A DNA stretch of 64,000 nucleotides from NCBI GenBank assembly GCA_965223675.1, contig OZ245013.1, positions 3,100,001 through 3,164,000 of the forward strand. Reading direction: 5' to 3'. The first letter of the stretch is position 1. Each line of letters opens with the position of its first letter. Shown here piece by piece: positions 8,649 to 18,148 of this stretch. The stretch is from JAGQKC01 sp965223675. GTDB lineage: Bacteria > Nitrospirota > Nitrospiria > Nitrospirales > UBA8639. The translations under genes and the position numbers were made by a program. The notes under the pieces were generated by a model, which had not been told where the DNA came from, ran no database searches, and worked only from the letters and a program-made list of their open reading frames with translations.

Positions 8649-9383
8649 GTGGAACATACACTTACTCCTGCTGAACGTTTGATTGTCGCTCTTGATTTCT
8701 CCAATGTTGACGAGGCGCGGAAGTGCGTCGACGAGCTCAAGGGAACTGTGAGTTTTTACAAAGTTGGGCTTGAATTATATACTTCACCGTCACGCGACTT
8801 TCTGAACGAGCTGCGAGCCGGCAAATATAAAATATTTCTAGATCTTAAAATGCACGATGTGGATGAAACGATTCGTCGTGCGGTAAAAAACGTCGCGTCA
8901 CTTGGAGTCGACTTCCTAACCATTCACGGAAACAGCGCGACGCTCAAAGCAGCGTGCTCTGGGAAAGCTAGTCAGAGCTTACGACTCTTAGCCGTGCCGC
9001 TCTTATCGAGTTGGAATGAGGAAGATTTACAAGAGCTATTTCTTGTTGGACCGGCCAAAGATTTCATACCTAAGTTTGACACCCTTGACGAGTATGTATT
9101 TTGGCGGGCCGATCAGGCTATCAAGCAAGGTTGTGACGGATTAATTGCCTCTGGAGAGTATGTCAAAAAACTTCGCGAGCGCTTCGGTCGCAACGTCTTC
9201 ATCATCTCTCCAGGTATCCGCCCTTCTGGTTCATCGACGGACGAACACAAACGTTCCCTAACTCCCAGTAAGGCCGTTCAATACGGAGCCGATTACGTCG
9301 TGGTCGGTCGCCCTATCCGGGATGCCGTGAATAGGAAAGAAATGGCCCAGCGAATCATTGACGAAATATCCTCCGCTTCATAA
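8649..9383 (+). CDS. pyrF: Orotidine-5'-phosphate decarboxylase
   Basis: Converts orotidine monophosphate to UMP, the last step of de novo pyrimidine synthesis, in the cytoplasm. The protein has 244 residues, normal for the bacterial family. The catalytic D-x-K-x-x-D motif is DLKMHD (D65, K67, D70). The N-terminal LIVALDF strand and the C-terminal phosphate-binding VVGRPIRDA are present. The GTG start at 8649 has no clear ribosome-binding site but gives the correct N-terminus. No other pyr genes are nearby, so pyrimidine genes appear dispersed. Confidence 0.95.
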   Translation: MEHTLTPAERLIVALDFSNVDEARKCVDELKGTVSFYKVGLELYTSPSRDFLNELRAGKYKIFLDLKMHDVDETIRRAVKNVASLGVDFLTIHGNSATLKAACSGKASQSLRLLAVPLLSSWNEEDLQELFLVGPAKDFIPKFDTLDEYVFWRADQAIKQGCDGLIASGEYVKKLRERFGRNVFIISPGIRPSGSSTDEHKRSLTPSKAVQYGADYVVVGRPIRDAVNRKEMAQRIIDEISSAS

Positions 9384-9492
9384 GGTTCCAACAATCATCT
9401 TTCCCCCATTTTCTTCCTAATATCTATCGAGACCTCCCCGTCATTCTGGACACGAATCACAGGTCCAAGAACGATATGATACACTTTTGATC

Positions 9493-10644
9493 ATGAAGTC
9501 CTTGATTTCTTTCGTCTTCGTGCTAATTAGCATTATCGGTGTCGTGGTGGCTCTCAAAATTTGGGTATTTTCACCTGAAGCAGTCGTTGTCAATGTCGTG
9601 CGAGTTGAAACCGGACTCGTCGAGGAAACCATTACCAATTCACGAGCAGGAACGGTCAAAGCCAGGCAACGTGCCCATCTTTCATCTGAAGTCGGGGGAC
9701 GCGTGGTTTCCGTGCCTTATAATAAAGGTGATCGTGTAAAAGAAGGCGATCTCCTTCTGCAACTGAATGATGATGCTGAAGTATCGAATCTTGAAATGGC
9801 TCAACGCGAACTGGTCGTCAGCGAGGCCAATCGCAAGCGGTCATGTTTAGAAGCAGGCCGCGCCAAGCGCGAACATGCGCGGTTTCAAGACCTGTTTCAA
9901 AAAGAGTTAGTGTCAACGGATGAACTTGACAAAGTTCACAGCTCGGCTCAAACCAGTGCTGTGGCTTGTCAAGCTGCCTTTGCCAGCGTTGAGCGAGCAC
10001 GGACGCGCATCAAGGAAGCTCAGGCTCAATTGCAGAAAATGGCCTTACGAGCACCCTTTTCTGGCATTCTTGCAGATGTAAAGGTGGAAGTTGGAGAATG
10101 GACGACTCCTGCCCCTCCTGGAGTCCCCATTCCAGCGGTGATAGACCTTATTGACCCCACTTCCATTTTTATCAGCGCACCAATGGATGAAGTGGATTCC
10201 GCCAAAGTCCACCCCGATTTAGTAGCGCGAGTCACCTTGGATCCCTACCCTCAGCAATCTTTCATGGGGCGTGTTGTGAGAGTCGCTCCTTATGTGAAAG
10301 ATATCGAAGAACAAAATCGTACCGTCGAAATTGAAGTGGAACTTGATAACCGGGATTTTGCTACCACGCTTCTTGCCGGCACATCGGCTGACGTGGAAAT
10401 CATTCTTTCTAAACGAGATAACGTGTTAAGAATACCAAGATCGGCGTTGTTCGAAGGCCATAAAGTTTGGCTTGTCGATCAAGACCAGATTACTGAACGT
10501 ATCGTTCAAATCGGTCTCAAAAACTGGGATTATGTCGAAGTCCAAAGTGGACTCTCAGAAGGAGCGGCCGTGGTCACTTCATCAGATCAAGCGGACCTTC
10601 AAGCCGGTGATCCTGTCCAAATATCGGGTGAGACCAACCAGTGA
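9493..10644 (+). CDS. MacA-like periplasmic adaptor (membrane fusion protein)
   Basis: Adaptor subunit of an ABC-type tripartite efflux system, 383 residues. An N-terminal membrane anchor (about residues 3-22) is followed by a biotinyl-lipoyl-like half (RAHLSSEVGGRVVSVPYNKGDRV), a coiled-coil hairpin (about 95-180), the second lipoyl half (LRAPFSGILADVKVEVGEW) and beta-barrel domains. ATG 9493 is preferred over the in-frame TTG 9487. Its stop overlaps the GTG of the ATPase gene in GTGA. With the next three genes it forms a MacAB-like operon; the outer membrane partner is not in the window. Confidence 0.9.
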   Translation: MKSLISFVFVLISIIGVVVALKIWVFSPEAVVVNVVRVETGLVEETITNSRAGTVKARQRAHLSSEVGGRVVSVPYNKGDRVKEGDLLLQLNDDAEVSNLEMAQRELVVSEANRKRSCLEAGRAKREHARFQDLFQKELVSTDELDKVHSSAQTSAVACQAAFASVERARTRIKEAQAQLQKMALRAPFSGILADVKVEVGEWTTPAPPGVPIPAVIDLIDPTSIFISAPMDEVDSAKVHPDLVARVTLDPYPQQSFMGRVVRVAPYVKDIEEQNRTVEIEVELDNRDFATTLLAGTSADVEIILSKRDNVLRIPRSALFEGHKVWLVDQDQITERIVQIGLKNWDYVEVQSGLSEGAAVVTSSDQADLQAGDPVQISGETNQ

Positions 10645-11360
10645 TTTTACTCGATAAGATATCAAAAATTTACCAGGTTGGCGATCAGCCAATTTATGCA
10701 CTTACCGATATCACGGAGCACATCAAAGATGGAGAATACATTGCCATCATGGGCGCTTCTGGATCGGGGAAATCAACTCTGCTCAATCTGCTCGGCTGTC
10801 TCCTTCGTCCGACAGAAGGCACCTATCAACTCAACGGACAAGATATCAACAATTTGCGCGAAGCGGAGTTGTCACGGTTGCGACAATCGTTTATCGGATT
10901 TATTTTCCAATCGTTTCATCTCATTCCGCGATTGACCGCTGCCGGGAATGTTGAGTTACCCATGATCTTTGCCGGCGTTTCTCCTCAGGAACGCCGACAG
11001 CGAGTCACCGAAGTCCTCGAGGCCGTCGGGCTTTCATTGCGAGCTCACCATCGACCTGATCAATTATCAGTCGGACAGCGGCAACGGGTTGTCATTGCTC
11101 GCGCGACCATCATGAATCCTCGACTGATTCTAGCGGATGAACCAACTGGAAACCTGGATAGCGAATCAGGCAAACACATTCTTGGTCTTCTCGATCATAT
11201 CCATTCTCAAGGGCATACGCTTATCGTGGTGACTCACGATATCAAAGTTGCTCAGCGAGCTGAACGAATACTCATCATCAGCGATGGGCGTATCGTCAAA
11301 CGCACCAGCTCAAGCAACATGAAGAATACAACCTCATTTGTCGCTCCATTTTCTTCTTAA
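10641..11360 (+). CDS. MacB/LolD-type ABC transporter ATPase
   Basis: Nucleotide-binding subunit of 239 residues. Walker A is GASGSGKST (38-46), Q-loop IFQSFHL, Walker B RLILADEP (161-168) and H-loop His199 in VVTHD. The signature motif reads LSVGQ (142-146) instead of LSGGQ, so the first Gly of the pair is replaced by Val. The GTG start overlaps the adaptor stop by four bases, indicating translational coupling. It is expected to power the two FtsX-type permeases encoded immediately downstream. Confidence 0.93.
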   Translation: MILLDKISKIYQVGDQPIYALTDITEHIKDGEYIAIMGASGSGKSTLLNLLGCLLRPTEGTYQLNGQDINNLREAELSRLRQSFIGFIFQSFHLIPRLTAAGNVELPMIFAGVSPQERRQRVTEVLEAVGLSLRAHHRPDQLSVGQRQRVVIARATIMNPRLILADEPTGNLDSESGKHILGLLDHIHSQGHTLIVVTHDIKVAQRAERILIISDGRIVKRTSSSNMKNTTSFVAPFSS

Positions 11361-11373
11361 TTTCGAATACGCC

Positions 11374-12582
11374 ATGTCTCCGAAAGCCCTTGTCAGTTTC
11401 GCGTTTACATCACTCAAAAGCCATCCTATCCGTGTCAGTCTATGTTTAACTGGTATTGCGATTGGGATCATGGCCATTGTAGTCCTCACGGCGTTAGGAG
11501 AAGGAGCTCGACGGTATATCGTGAATCAATTTATGTCAATCGGAAGCAATTTACTCATTATTATTCCAGGAAAGACCGAGACAACAGGCGCGTTTCCAGG
11601 GTTTGCAGGAGCTCCGCATGACTTGACCATTATGGACAGTGAGATCATTCGACGGAGCGTTCGCTCCATTCAATTACTGGCACCAATTTCAATGGGCACA
11701 GAAACCGTCCACTACGGTGAACGGCGACGACAAGTTCCGATTGTTGGCACTACCACTGAGTTCCTGAAAGCCCGAAACCTTCGTCTCGCAATTGGACAAT
11801 TTCTTCCCACCGGAGATCCACGCCGAGGATCTCCGGTGGTCGTCTTAGGTCATCGTGTCGCACAGGAACTCTTTCAGGATTCTTCTCCGTTAGGACAATT
11901 AGTTCGCGTAGCAGACTGGCGGATGCGGGTGATCGGAGTCCTTGCACCACGAGGCACTCAGCTCGGCATGGACATGGATGATCTCGTTATCGTACCGGTC
12001 GTTACGGGAATGCAGCTTCTCAATCGTCATTCCTTATTTCGTATACTTCTTCGAGTCCGTGCTCTATCCGACATGCAGACCACTTGTGATCAAATCATCA
12101 CCATCATGACTCAACGACATGGCGAAGAAGATATCACCTGCATTACACAAGATGCCGTCGTGAGTACTTTTTCGTCGATTCTCAATGCCCTAACCCTCGC
12201 GCTCGGTGCTATCGGCATCATTTCACTGGCTGTTGCGGGGATTGGAGTCATGAATGTCATGCTCGTTGCTGTGTCAGATCGAACCGAAGAAATCGGTCTG
12301 TTGAAAGCATTGGGCGCAAGAAGTCGTCAAGTCTTGCTCGTGTTCCTGACCGAGGCCATCATTTTATCATTGATGGGCGGGATGATTGGATTGGTTCTCG
12401 GATGGGGAATCGTTCAAGGACTCATACTCTTATACCCGGCCATCCCTGCCTCAACTCCTCTGTGGGCTTCCATCTCCGCGATAGCAGTATCTATCTTCGT
12501 GGGCATCATGTTTGGATTGATTCCCGCCCGTCGCGCGGAACGTCTTGACCCAATACAAGCGTTGGAGCAACACGCACCATGA
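11374..12582 (+). CDS. MacB-like FtsX-domain permease, copy 1
   Basis: Inner-membrane permease of 402 residues without a fused ATPase domain. It has an N-terminal membrane helix (about 20-40), a large periplasmic domain of the MacB_PCD type containing MDMDDLVIVPV, and three C-terminal helices with the FtsX signature GIGVMNVMLVAVSDRTEEIGLLKALGA (cited here only as GIGVMNVM and EEIGLLKALGA). ATG 11374 is chosen over the in-frame TTG 11338, which would overlap the ATPase gene. It overlaps the second permease gene in ATGA, so the pair probably forms a heterodimer. Confidence 0.9.
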   Translation: MSPKALVSFAFTSLKSHPIRVSLCLTGIAIGIMAIVVLTALGEGARRYIVNQFMSIGSNLLIIIPGKTETTGAFPGFAGAPHDLTIMDSEIIRRSVRSIQLLAPISMGTETVHYGERRRQVPIVGTTTEFLKARNLRLAIGQFLPTGDPRRGSPVVVLGHRVAQELFQDSSPLGQLVRVADWRMRVIGVLAPRGTQLGMDMDDLVIVPVVTGMQLLNRHSLFRILLRVRALSDMQTTCDQIITIMTQRHGEEDITCITQDAVVSTFSSILNALTLALGAIGIISLAVAGIGVMNVMLVAVSDRTEEIGLLKALGARSRQVLLVFLTEAIILSLMGGMIGLVLGWGIVQGLILLYPAIPASTPLWASISAIAVSIFVGIMFGLIPARRAERLDPIQALEQHAP

Positions 12583-13781
12583 GAACGCGAGACCTCTTGT
12601 CTCTTTCGCTTGGAGCCATCACGGCACGACCAACTCGTGCTGGCTTATCCTTGCTGGGCATCGCCATCGGTATCATGGCCGTTATTTTACTCACCTCCAT
12701 CGGCGAAGGCACTCGTCGATATGTGCTATCCCAATTTACTCAGTTCGGTACCAATCTCCTGACTATTACCCGAGGGAAAACACAAACCGTTGGCATTCCC
12801 GGGGTACTGGGAGGCACCACTCATAAATTGACTCTTCAGGACGCTCAGGCCATTCGACAACTTGAAGGAATTCTTCGAGTCGTTCCCGTGTCAGTGGGCA
12901 ATGCGAGAGTGGAGGCTGATGGACGTGGCCGGAACGTCTCCGTTTTTGGGGTCACAACGGAAATGCCGGAACATTGGAAATTCAGCGTGCGATCCGGCCA
13001 TTTCCTTCCATCGGGTGATCCTTCACGTCGACAATCCGTCGCCGTCTTAGGGCCCAAGCTGAAAATCGAACTGTTTGGCGACACATCACCATTAGGAAAA
13101 TTTGTTCGAATCTCTGGATACAGGTTTCGGGTTATTGGTGTGATGATGCCGAAGGGCAACCTTCTGGGTTTCGATATCGATGATGCGATTTATGTGCCTG
13201 TGGCGTCAGCGATGGCAATGTTTAACATGGATGAGCTGAATGAGATTCAGGTGGCATTTGGGTTTGGGAGTCGATTAGGAACCGTGCTCAATCATATCCG
13301 AGAGCTACTGATAGATCGGCACCGTGGAGAAGAGGACTTCACTATTGTCACGCAAACGGCCATGCTTGATACCATGAACAGCATCATGAGCGTGATTACC
13401 GTGGCGGTGGCTGTCATCGCGGGGATTTCATTAGTCGTTGGCGCTATCGGGATTATGACCGTCATGTGGATGGTCGTACGCGAACGAACCACCGAAATCG
13501 GACTGCTAAAAGCAACAGGCGCCACATCAGCGCAAATCTATCAGCTCTTTCTTTGTGAATCGGTCGTGCTCTCTATGGTCGGGGGTGTAACCGGATTGAC
13601 ACTTGGGCTGGGGATCGCGCAGATCCTCCCAGCCTTGATACCGGGAATTCCAATTCATCCTCATCCCAGCTATGTCCTTGCAGCACTTGGCGTTAGTGCC
13701 GTCGCTGGTATTTGTTCAGGATTGATTCCAGCTCGACATGCAGCCTCAATTGACCCAGTTATTGCCCTTCACACACACTAA
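12579..13781 (+). CDS. MacB-like FtsX-domain permease, copy 2
   Basis: Second inner-membrane permease, 400 residues, clearly homologous to the preceding one along its whole length: similar N-terminal helix, FTQFGTNLLTITRGKTQT-type periplasmic start, FDIDDAIYVPV, and the FtsX core GAIGIMTVMWM with TTEIGLLKATGA. It ends with LIPARHAASIDPVIAL, the usual C-terminal pattern. The two paralogues probably arose by tandem duplication. It is the last gene of the adaptor-ATPase-permease-permease operon. The substrate (drug, lipid, peptide or siderophore) cannot be told from sequence. Confidence 0.9.
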   Translation: MRTRDLLSLSLGAITARPTRAGLSLLGIAIGIMAVILLTSIGEGTRRYVLSQFTQFGTNLLTITRGKTQTVGIPGVLGGTTHKLTLQDAQAIRQLEGILRVVPVSVGNARVEADGRGRNVSVFGVTTEMPEHWKFSVRSGHFLPSGDPSRRQSVAVLGPKLKIELFGDTSPLGKFVRISGYRFRVIGVMMPKGNLLGFDIDDAIYVPVASAMAMFNMDELNEIQVAFGFGSRLGTVLNHIRELLIDRHRGEEDFTIVTQTAMLDTMNSIMSVITVAVAVIAGISLVVGAIGIMTVMWMVVRERTTEIGLLKATGATSAQIYQLFLCESVVLSMVGGVTGLTLGLGIAQILPALIPGIPIHPHPSYVLAALGVSAVAGICSGLIPARHAASIDPVIALHTH

Positions 13782-13922
13782 TTATTATGGACCAATGTGG
13801 TATAGACCTCCTATGGCGCACTCTGGGCCAAAAGCAATGTCGTCCGCCTTATCCAGAAGGAGAAAAAGGGTGACTCGTCATGGCAAGGCTGGTATGATTC
13901 GTAGGTTGTCACGTGTTGATAG

Positions 13923-14117
13923 ACTATAACGAATCCAAAAATAAGTTCCAGTCGGGCTAGCTCGACTCACCCAACGTGATTCCCCACTTCAACCGTTGGA
14001 GGGTGATACCCGCTTGCATCTCCTGACGAATGTTTGATGTTGTATCTTAACGTTGTGAGTATCAAACTTGAGCTAGTTGACACTTTATCGTTTCGGTATA
14101 ATTGAATCGGCTATAGT
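13923..14117 (-). repeat. MITE-like intergenic element, copy A
   Basis: A 195-bp intergenic block. Read on the minus strand it begins ACTATAGCCGATTCAATTA and ends GGAACTTATTTTTGGATTCG followed by TTATAGT. The two ends form an imperfect terminal inverted repeat (12 of 16 bases). The left end with ATACCGAAACGAT, the middle TCAGGAGATGCA plus AGCGGGTATCACC, and the right end with ACTGGAAC all recur in the elements at 42301-42489 and 55601-55900. No coding capacity is seen, so mobilisation would need an enzyme supplied elsewhere. Confidence 0.7.
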
Positions 14118-14161
14118 CCTGCCGATTACCACTTTCTGAGAGCTATGGAAGGGAAGACTCC

Positions 14162-16168
14162 ATGACAAAGCGTACTCGACTTTCCCACATCCTCATTGTC
14201 GAAGACGATTCGAGCCAACGAGAAAGACTCATGGATTTGCTCAAGGATGAAGGATATGACGTCATCGGAGTAGGGACCGCTCATGAGGCCTTAGAACAAG
14301 TCAGACAAGAAAGTGTAGGTGTGGCGATCATTGAATTACGTCTACCCGATAGTAACGGCATTCAGTTTCTGGAACAATTAAATGCCGAGACGATAGGAAT
14401 TCGCGTCATTATCCACACAGGGTTCAGTTCTTTAGAGTCAGCAAAAGATGCAGTAAACTTGGGTGCTTTCGCTTACCTTGAAAAAGGAAATGACCCTGGA
14501 GAGCTCCTGCGTCAAGTCGATCGCGCCATGCGCAGTCAACTTGATCAATATGCCAGAGAATTAGAAGAGGCGGTAGCCGAACGTACTGCCACTCTTCAAG
14601 AACAAGAAGCACGGTTTCGACAACTGGCAGAACATATCCACGAAGTTTTTTGGTTATCTTCCGCCGATAAGACTCAAATGTTTTATGTCAGTCCGGCCTA
14701 TGAATCCATCTGGGGAAGAACCTGTGCGAGCCTCTGTGAAAATCCAGCCAGCTTCTTGGAGGTCGTTCATCCGGATGACCGAGAACGTCTTCAACTCACC
14801 ATTCCTAAGCAAATTGAAGGTACCTATCATGAGACATTCCGTGTAATTCGACCTGATGGCTCAATTCGATGGATCGAATCTCGTGCATTTCCTATCAGGA
14901 ATGAGGAGGGCGAGGTTTACCGAATTGCAGGCATAGAAGAGGACATCACCGAACAAAAGCGTGCGGAAGAAGCGCTTCAAAAAACCGAACGCACATTTCG
15001 ACAGTCAAGTAAAATGGAAGCCATTGGCACATTAGCTGGAGGTATTGCCCACGATTTTAATAACATTCTTACGGCAATTCTCGGCTATACAGAGTTAGCC
15101 ATTGCGACCGTTTCCAAAGAGAGCCGTACGAATCGTAACCTTCAAGAGGTCTTGACAGCTGGGCATCGTGCGAAACATCTTGTTCAACAAATATTGACGT
15201 TTAGTCGCCAATCTGGACAAGAACAGAAATCCATCGACATTCATCTCGTCGTCCAAGAAGCCCTTAAACTGCTTCGAGCCACGATTCCTTCTACCATTGA
15301 GATTAGACAGAATATCTTTTCTCAGGCAACGATTCTCGCCGATGCGACACAAATTCATCAGGTTATTGTGAACCTGTGTACCAACGCCGAATATGCCATG
15401 CGAGAAAGTGGTGGTCTCCTAGACTTAACTCTCGAGGACGTGGAAGTCAAAGACCCTATCACTTCTGAACGTCTTGAAATACAACCCGGCCCGTATGTTC
15501 GACTGACCGTGAAAGATAGTGGACCCGGCATGACACCAGATGTCGTCGAACGTATGTTTGATCCATTTTATACGACAAAACCGACAGGTGAAGGGTCAGG
15601 CATGGGACTCGCGGTCGTGCATGGAATTGTAACCACTCATGGTGGAGCGATTCAGGTCGAGAGTGCACCAGGAATTGGCACGAAAATCGAAATTTATCTT
15701 CCGACGATTCATACAGCAATATGGGACGTCTTCTCTACCAAGGCTTCAATCCCAAATGGCAAAGAAAGCATTCTGTTCGTCGACGATGAAGAAACCATCG
15801 TGCGGTTAGGGCAAGAGTTGCTCGCGCACCTGGGCTATGCTGTTACGGTTCGAACCAGCAGCGTAGAAGCGCTAGATTTATTCCGCAGTGACCCTCACCG
15901 TTTCGATCTGGTCATCACCGACCAAACCATGCCGACAATGCCTGGTGATGCTCTTGCACGTGAGCTGCTCCGCATCAGGCCTGAGCTTCCGATTATCTTG
16001 TGTACAGGGTTTAGCCATGTCGTTTCAGCCGAAAAAGCCAAGTCCATGGGTATTCGTGGCTACTTGATGAAACCTTTAGCCATCCGTGACCTGGCCCCAA
16101 TCGTTCGGCATGTGCTCGACGAACAACCGTACTATACACAACATAAAGAAAAAGCCCCATCTGCCTAA
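14162..16168 (+). CDS. Hybrid histidine kinase (receiver-PAS-kinase-receiver)
   Basis: Soluble hybrid sensor kinase of 668 residues with no membrane segment. Order: receiver-like domain (about 8-120), coiled coil (128-150), PAS with PAC (about 150-265, ending DITEQKRAEE), HisKA with H297 in IAHDFNN, HATPase with SGMGLAVVHG, and a C-terminal receiver (about 545-660) with an intact phospho-Asp in VITDQTMP and K in LMKP. The first receiver has Glu58 (IIELRLP) where Asp is expected, and KG instead of KP at the conserved Lys, so it is probably not phosphorylated normally. The next gene, a receiver protein, is a likely partner. Confidence 0.93.
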   Translation: MTKRTRLSHILIVEDDSSQRERLMDLLKDEGYDVIGVGTAHEALEQVRQESVGVAIIELRLPDSNGIQFLEQLNAETIGIRVIIHTGFSSLESAKDAVNLGAFAYLEKGNDPGELLRQVDRAMRSQLDQYARELEEAVAERTATLQEQEARFRQLAEHIHEVFWLSSADKTQMFYVSPAYESIWGRTCASLCENPASFLEVVHPDDRERLQLTIPKQIEGTYHETFRVIRPDGSIRWIESRAFPIRNEEGEVYRIAGIEEDITEQKRAEEALQKTERTFRQSSKMEAIGTLAGGIAHDFNNILTAILGYTELAIATVSKESRTNRNLQEVLTAGHRAKHLVQQILTFSRQSGQEQKSIDIHLVVQEALKLLRATIPSTIEIRQNIFSQATILADATQIHQVIVNLCTNAEYAMRESGGLLDLTLEDVEVKDPITSERLEIQPGPYVRLTVKDSGPGMTPDVVERMFDPFYTTKPTGEGSGMGLAVVHGIVTTHGGAIQVESAPGIGTKIEIYLPTIHTAIWDVFSTKASIPNGKESILFVDDEETIVRLGQELLAHLGYAVTVRTSSVEALDLFRSDPHRFDLVITDQTMPTMPGDALARELLRIRPELPIILCTGFSHVVSAEKAKSMGIRGYLMKPLAIRDLAPIVRHVLDEQPYYTQHKEKAPSA

Positions 16169-16314
16169 AAACTGAAATACCCTCTCTCGCAAGTGTTTTG
16201 TACTCGTTCTGTTCCTTTAGATACGTATAAATAGTTCCAATTTTATTGGTAAAGCCCTACAATTCACGATGAACCTTTTGTTATGAGGCCTACTCGCAAC
16301 ACCAACCGTTTATC

Positions 16315-16692
16315 ATGGCATCAATTTTAATTATTGACGATGACGAACAAGTCTGCGGAGTCCTTCGTGAAGCTTTTGAAGTTGCCGGCTTTGAAGTTGC
16401 AATAGCCCATGATGGGGAAGAAGGAACAACCAGTTATCGAGCCTCCCCGACTGACCTCGTGATTTTAGACATTCTCATGCCTGAGAAAGAGGGGTTAGAA
16501 ACCATTCTAGAGTTACGACGTGACTTCCCATCTATCAAAATCATCGCCATCTCAGGAGGCAGTGAACGGGCTCACGTCAATCTCCTTGACCTTGCAAAAC
16601 GGTTAGGTGCCCTTCACACTGTAAAAAAACCCTTCCAATTGCAAGAATTAGTCAACCTCGCAACTTCCATGCTGACAGATCCTTCTTCGTGA
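16315..16692 (+). CDS. Stand-alone receiver protein
   Basis: Single-domain response regulator of 125 residues. The acidic cluster DDD (8-10), phospho-acceptor D52 in VILDILMP, Ser80 in AISGG and K105 in KKPF are all present. It lies 146 bp after the hybrid kinase and is a natural candidate to accept phosphate from it. There is no output domain. An unknown gene starts about 50 bp further on and may be co-transcribed. Confidence 0.9.
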   Translation: MASILIIDDDEQVCGVLREAFEVAGFEVAIAHDGEEGTTSYRASPTDLVILDILMPEKEGLETILELRRDFPSIKIIAISGGSERAHVNLLDLAKRLGALHTVKKPFQLQELVNLATSMLTDPSS

Positions 16693-16743
16693 TACTTGCG
16701 AATACGTCATACATCCGTGTTGACTGACATATCAAAGAACGCG

Positions 16744-17310
16744 ATGCTATATTTTCGAACAAAACCAGATCTGATATTTCAAACTACCCTTCGTCAGGCA
16801 CTCGAATTGGAACTTCAAGAAGTGACACGCATTTCAGTCGAACATGATTTCGATGCCTGGGAAGCAGGCTATGGCCTGGTGTCTCAAAGCTTCACCCCAT
16901 ATAGTGCCCTCGTGACCATCGAACAATTGCTCAACGCCAGTCGCCAAGATACCATATATCGACTAAGCGATTATCACAGCCTTTTGATCTATGAATGCCT
17001 CAAAAATTACAGTGCCGTGCATCAGGATCTCGCGTCGCAAGAAACAGACCAGTACTTGGCTGTTGGAGACTTTCAAATTCGAGAAATCGACTTTCAGGAA
17101 ATCATTGATCGCTATTTTTGGGATACAGATTTTTTGTTTCACACTGAATCAGATCTCTCACACAAACTTTCTTCCAATGGCTCTTATGCCGACTTATTCG
17201 ATTCCTCTCTGTTGATGACCGATCTTGAACCGCATCCTATGCACTTAGAACTCATCGCCGTAGACGAGCCTCTATGGCAAATAACGGAACCACATGAGTT
17301 TTTTCAATAA
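16744..17310 (+). CDS. Conserved-looking protein of unknown function
   Basis: I do not recognise this 188-residue protein. ATG 16744 is used; an in-frame TTG at 16696 would add 16 residues, and neither start has a convincing ribosome-binding site. The sequence is acidic, rich in Asp, Glu, Leu, Tyr and Phe, predicted cytoplasmic, without signal peptide, membrane helix or cysteine motif. It sits between a receiver gene and a nitroreductase gene on the same strand. The long open frame and normal codon composition relative to neighbours support a real gene. Confidence 0.7.
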   Translation: MLYFRTKPDLIFQTTLRQALELELQEVTRISVEHDFDAWEAGYGLVSQSFTPYSALVTIEQLLNASRQDTIYRLSDYHSLLIYECLKNYSAVHQDLASQETDQYLAVGDFQIREIDFQEIIDRYFWDTDFLFHTESDLSHKLSSNGSYADLFDSSLLMTDLEPHPMHLELIAVDEPLWQITEPHEFFQ

Positions 17311-17369
17311 TACTCTCGTCAGTATCCAGACCTCAGTTAACCTTACATCCCTCACCACAAGGATTCATC

Positions 17370-17975
17370 ATGCAGAAACTAGCTCAGACCCAATTTCCTA
17401 TTCACCCTCTTCTTCAAGAACGCTGGAGTCCACGAGCATTTTCAAATGAACTCGTAGAAGAAACAACACTGCAAAGTCTTTTCGAAGCGGCTCGGTGGGC
17501 TTCTTCTTGCTTCAACGAACAACCATGGAGTTTTCTCGTTGCGACAAAGAAAAATGGAGAGGAACACGTTAAGATGCTGTCATGTTTGGTTGAGGCGAAT
17601 CAGAGTTGGGCAAAACAGGCACCTGTCTTGATGCTCACTATCGCCAAACTCATTTTTGATCACAATGGAAAATCCAATCGTCACGCCTATCATGATGTTG
17701 GGCTTGCTGTCGGAAACTTGGTTGTCCAAGCGACAGCTTTGGGATTAGGCGTACATCAGATGGCTGGAATTCTTCCGGATATGATCAAATCGTCTTACGA
17801 TATTCCAGAAAATTATGAACCTGTGACGGGGCTGGCCATTGGTTATTTCGGAGATCCTCAGAGTTTGCCTGACGAGTTGCGCGAACGAGAAGTTGCCAAA
17901 CGGACAAGACTTCCACTTTCAGACTTCGTGTTTAGCAGCCGGTGGGGACACTCTGCTTCTTTCGTAGAACAATGA
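17370..17975 (+). CDS. Nitroreductase-family flavoprotein
   Basis: FMN-dependent NAD(P)H oxidoreductase of 201 residues. Family features: RWSPRAFSN near the N-terminus (FMN phosphate contact), ARWASSCFNEQPWSF (the SSxNxQPW motif), and GLAVGNLVVQATALGLG plus LAIGYFGDP in the second half. Family members reduce nitro compounds, quinones or flavins; the substrate here is unknown. AAGGATTCATC precedes the ATG, giving a weak ribosome-binding site. Confidence 0.88.
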   Translation: MQKLAQTQFPIHPLLQERWSPRAFSNELVEETTLQSLFEAARWASSCFNEQPWSFLVATKKNGEEHVKMLSCLVEANQSWAKQAPVLMLTIAKLIFDHNGKSNRHAYHDVGLAVGNLVVQATALGLGVHQMAGILPDMIKSSYDIPENYEPVTGLAIGYFGDPQSLPDELREREVAKRTRLPLSDFVFSSRWGHSASFVEQ

Positions 17976-18148
17976 CGATAATGTGCCACATGAGAAATAT
18001 TGTTCACCGCGACTCGGGACACATGTCATCTCATGTTGATGCTTCCTCGACCATTCAAGCAAGCGAAGACCGTCCACGGACAATCGAACTGTTGCACCAC
18101 CTGCTGCCTACCTTCTCATCAATTACTTGCTTCCACTCTACTGATGAC

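Noticed and set aside
13738..13929. 63-codon frame after the second permease gene
   Set aside because: Starts inside the permease gene and runs into repeat copy A; no protein features.
17942..18148. Long N-terminal extension of the TraB/GumN protein
   Set aside because: It overlaps the nitroreductase gene, contains no signal sequence, and the internal ATG 18149 gives one.
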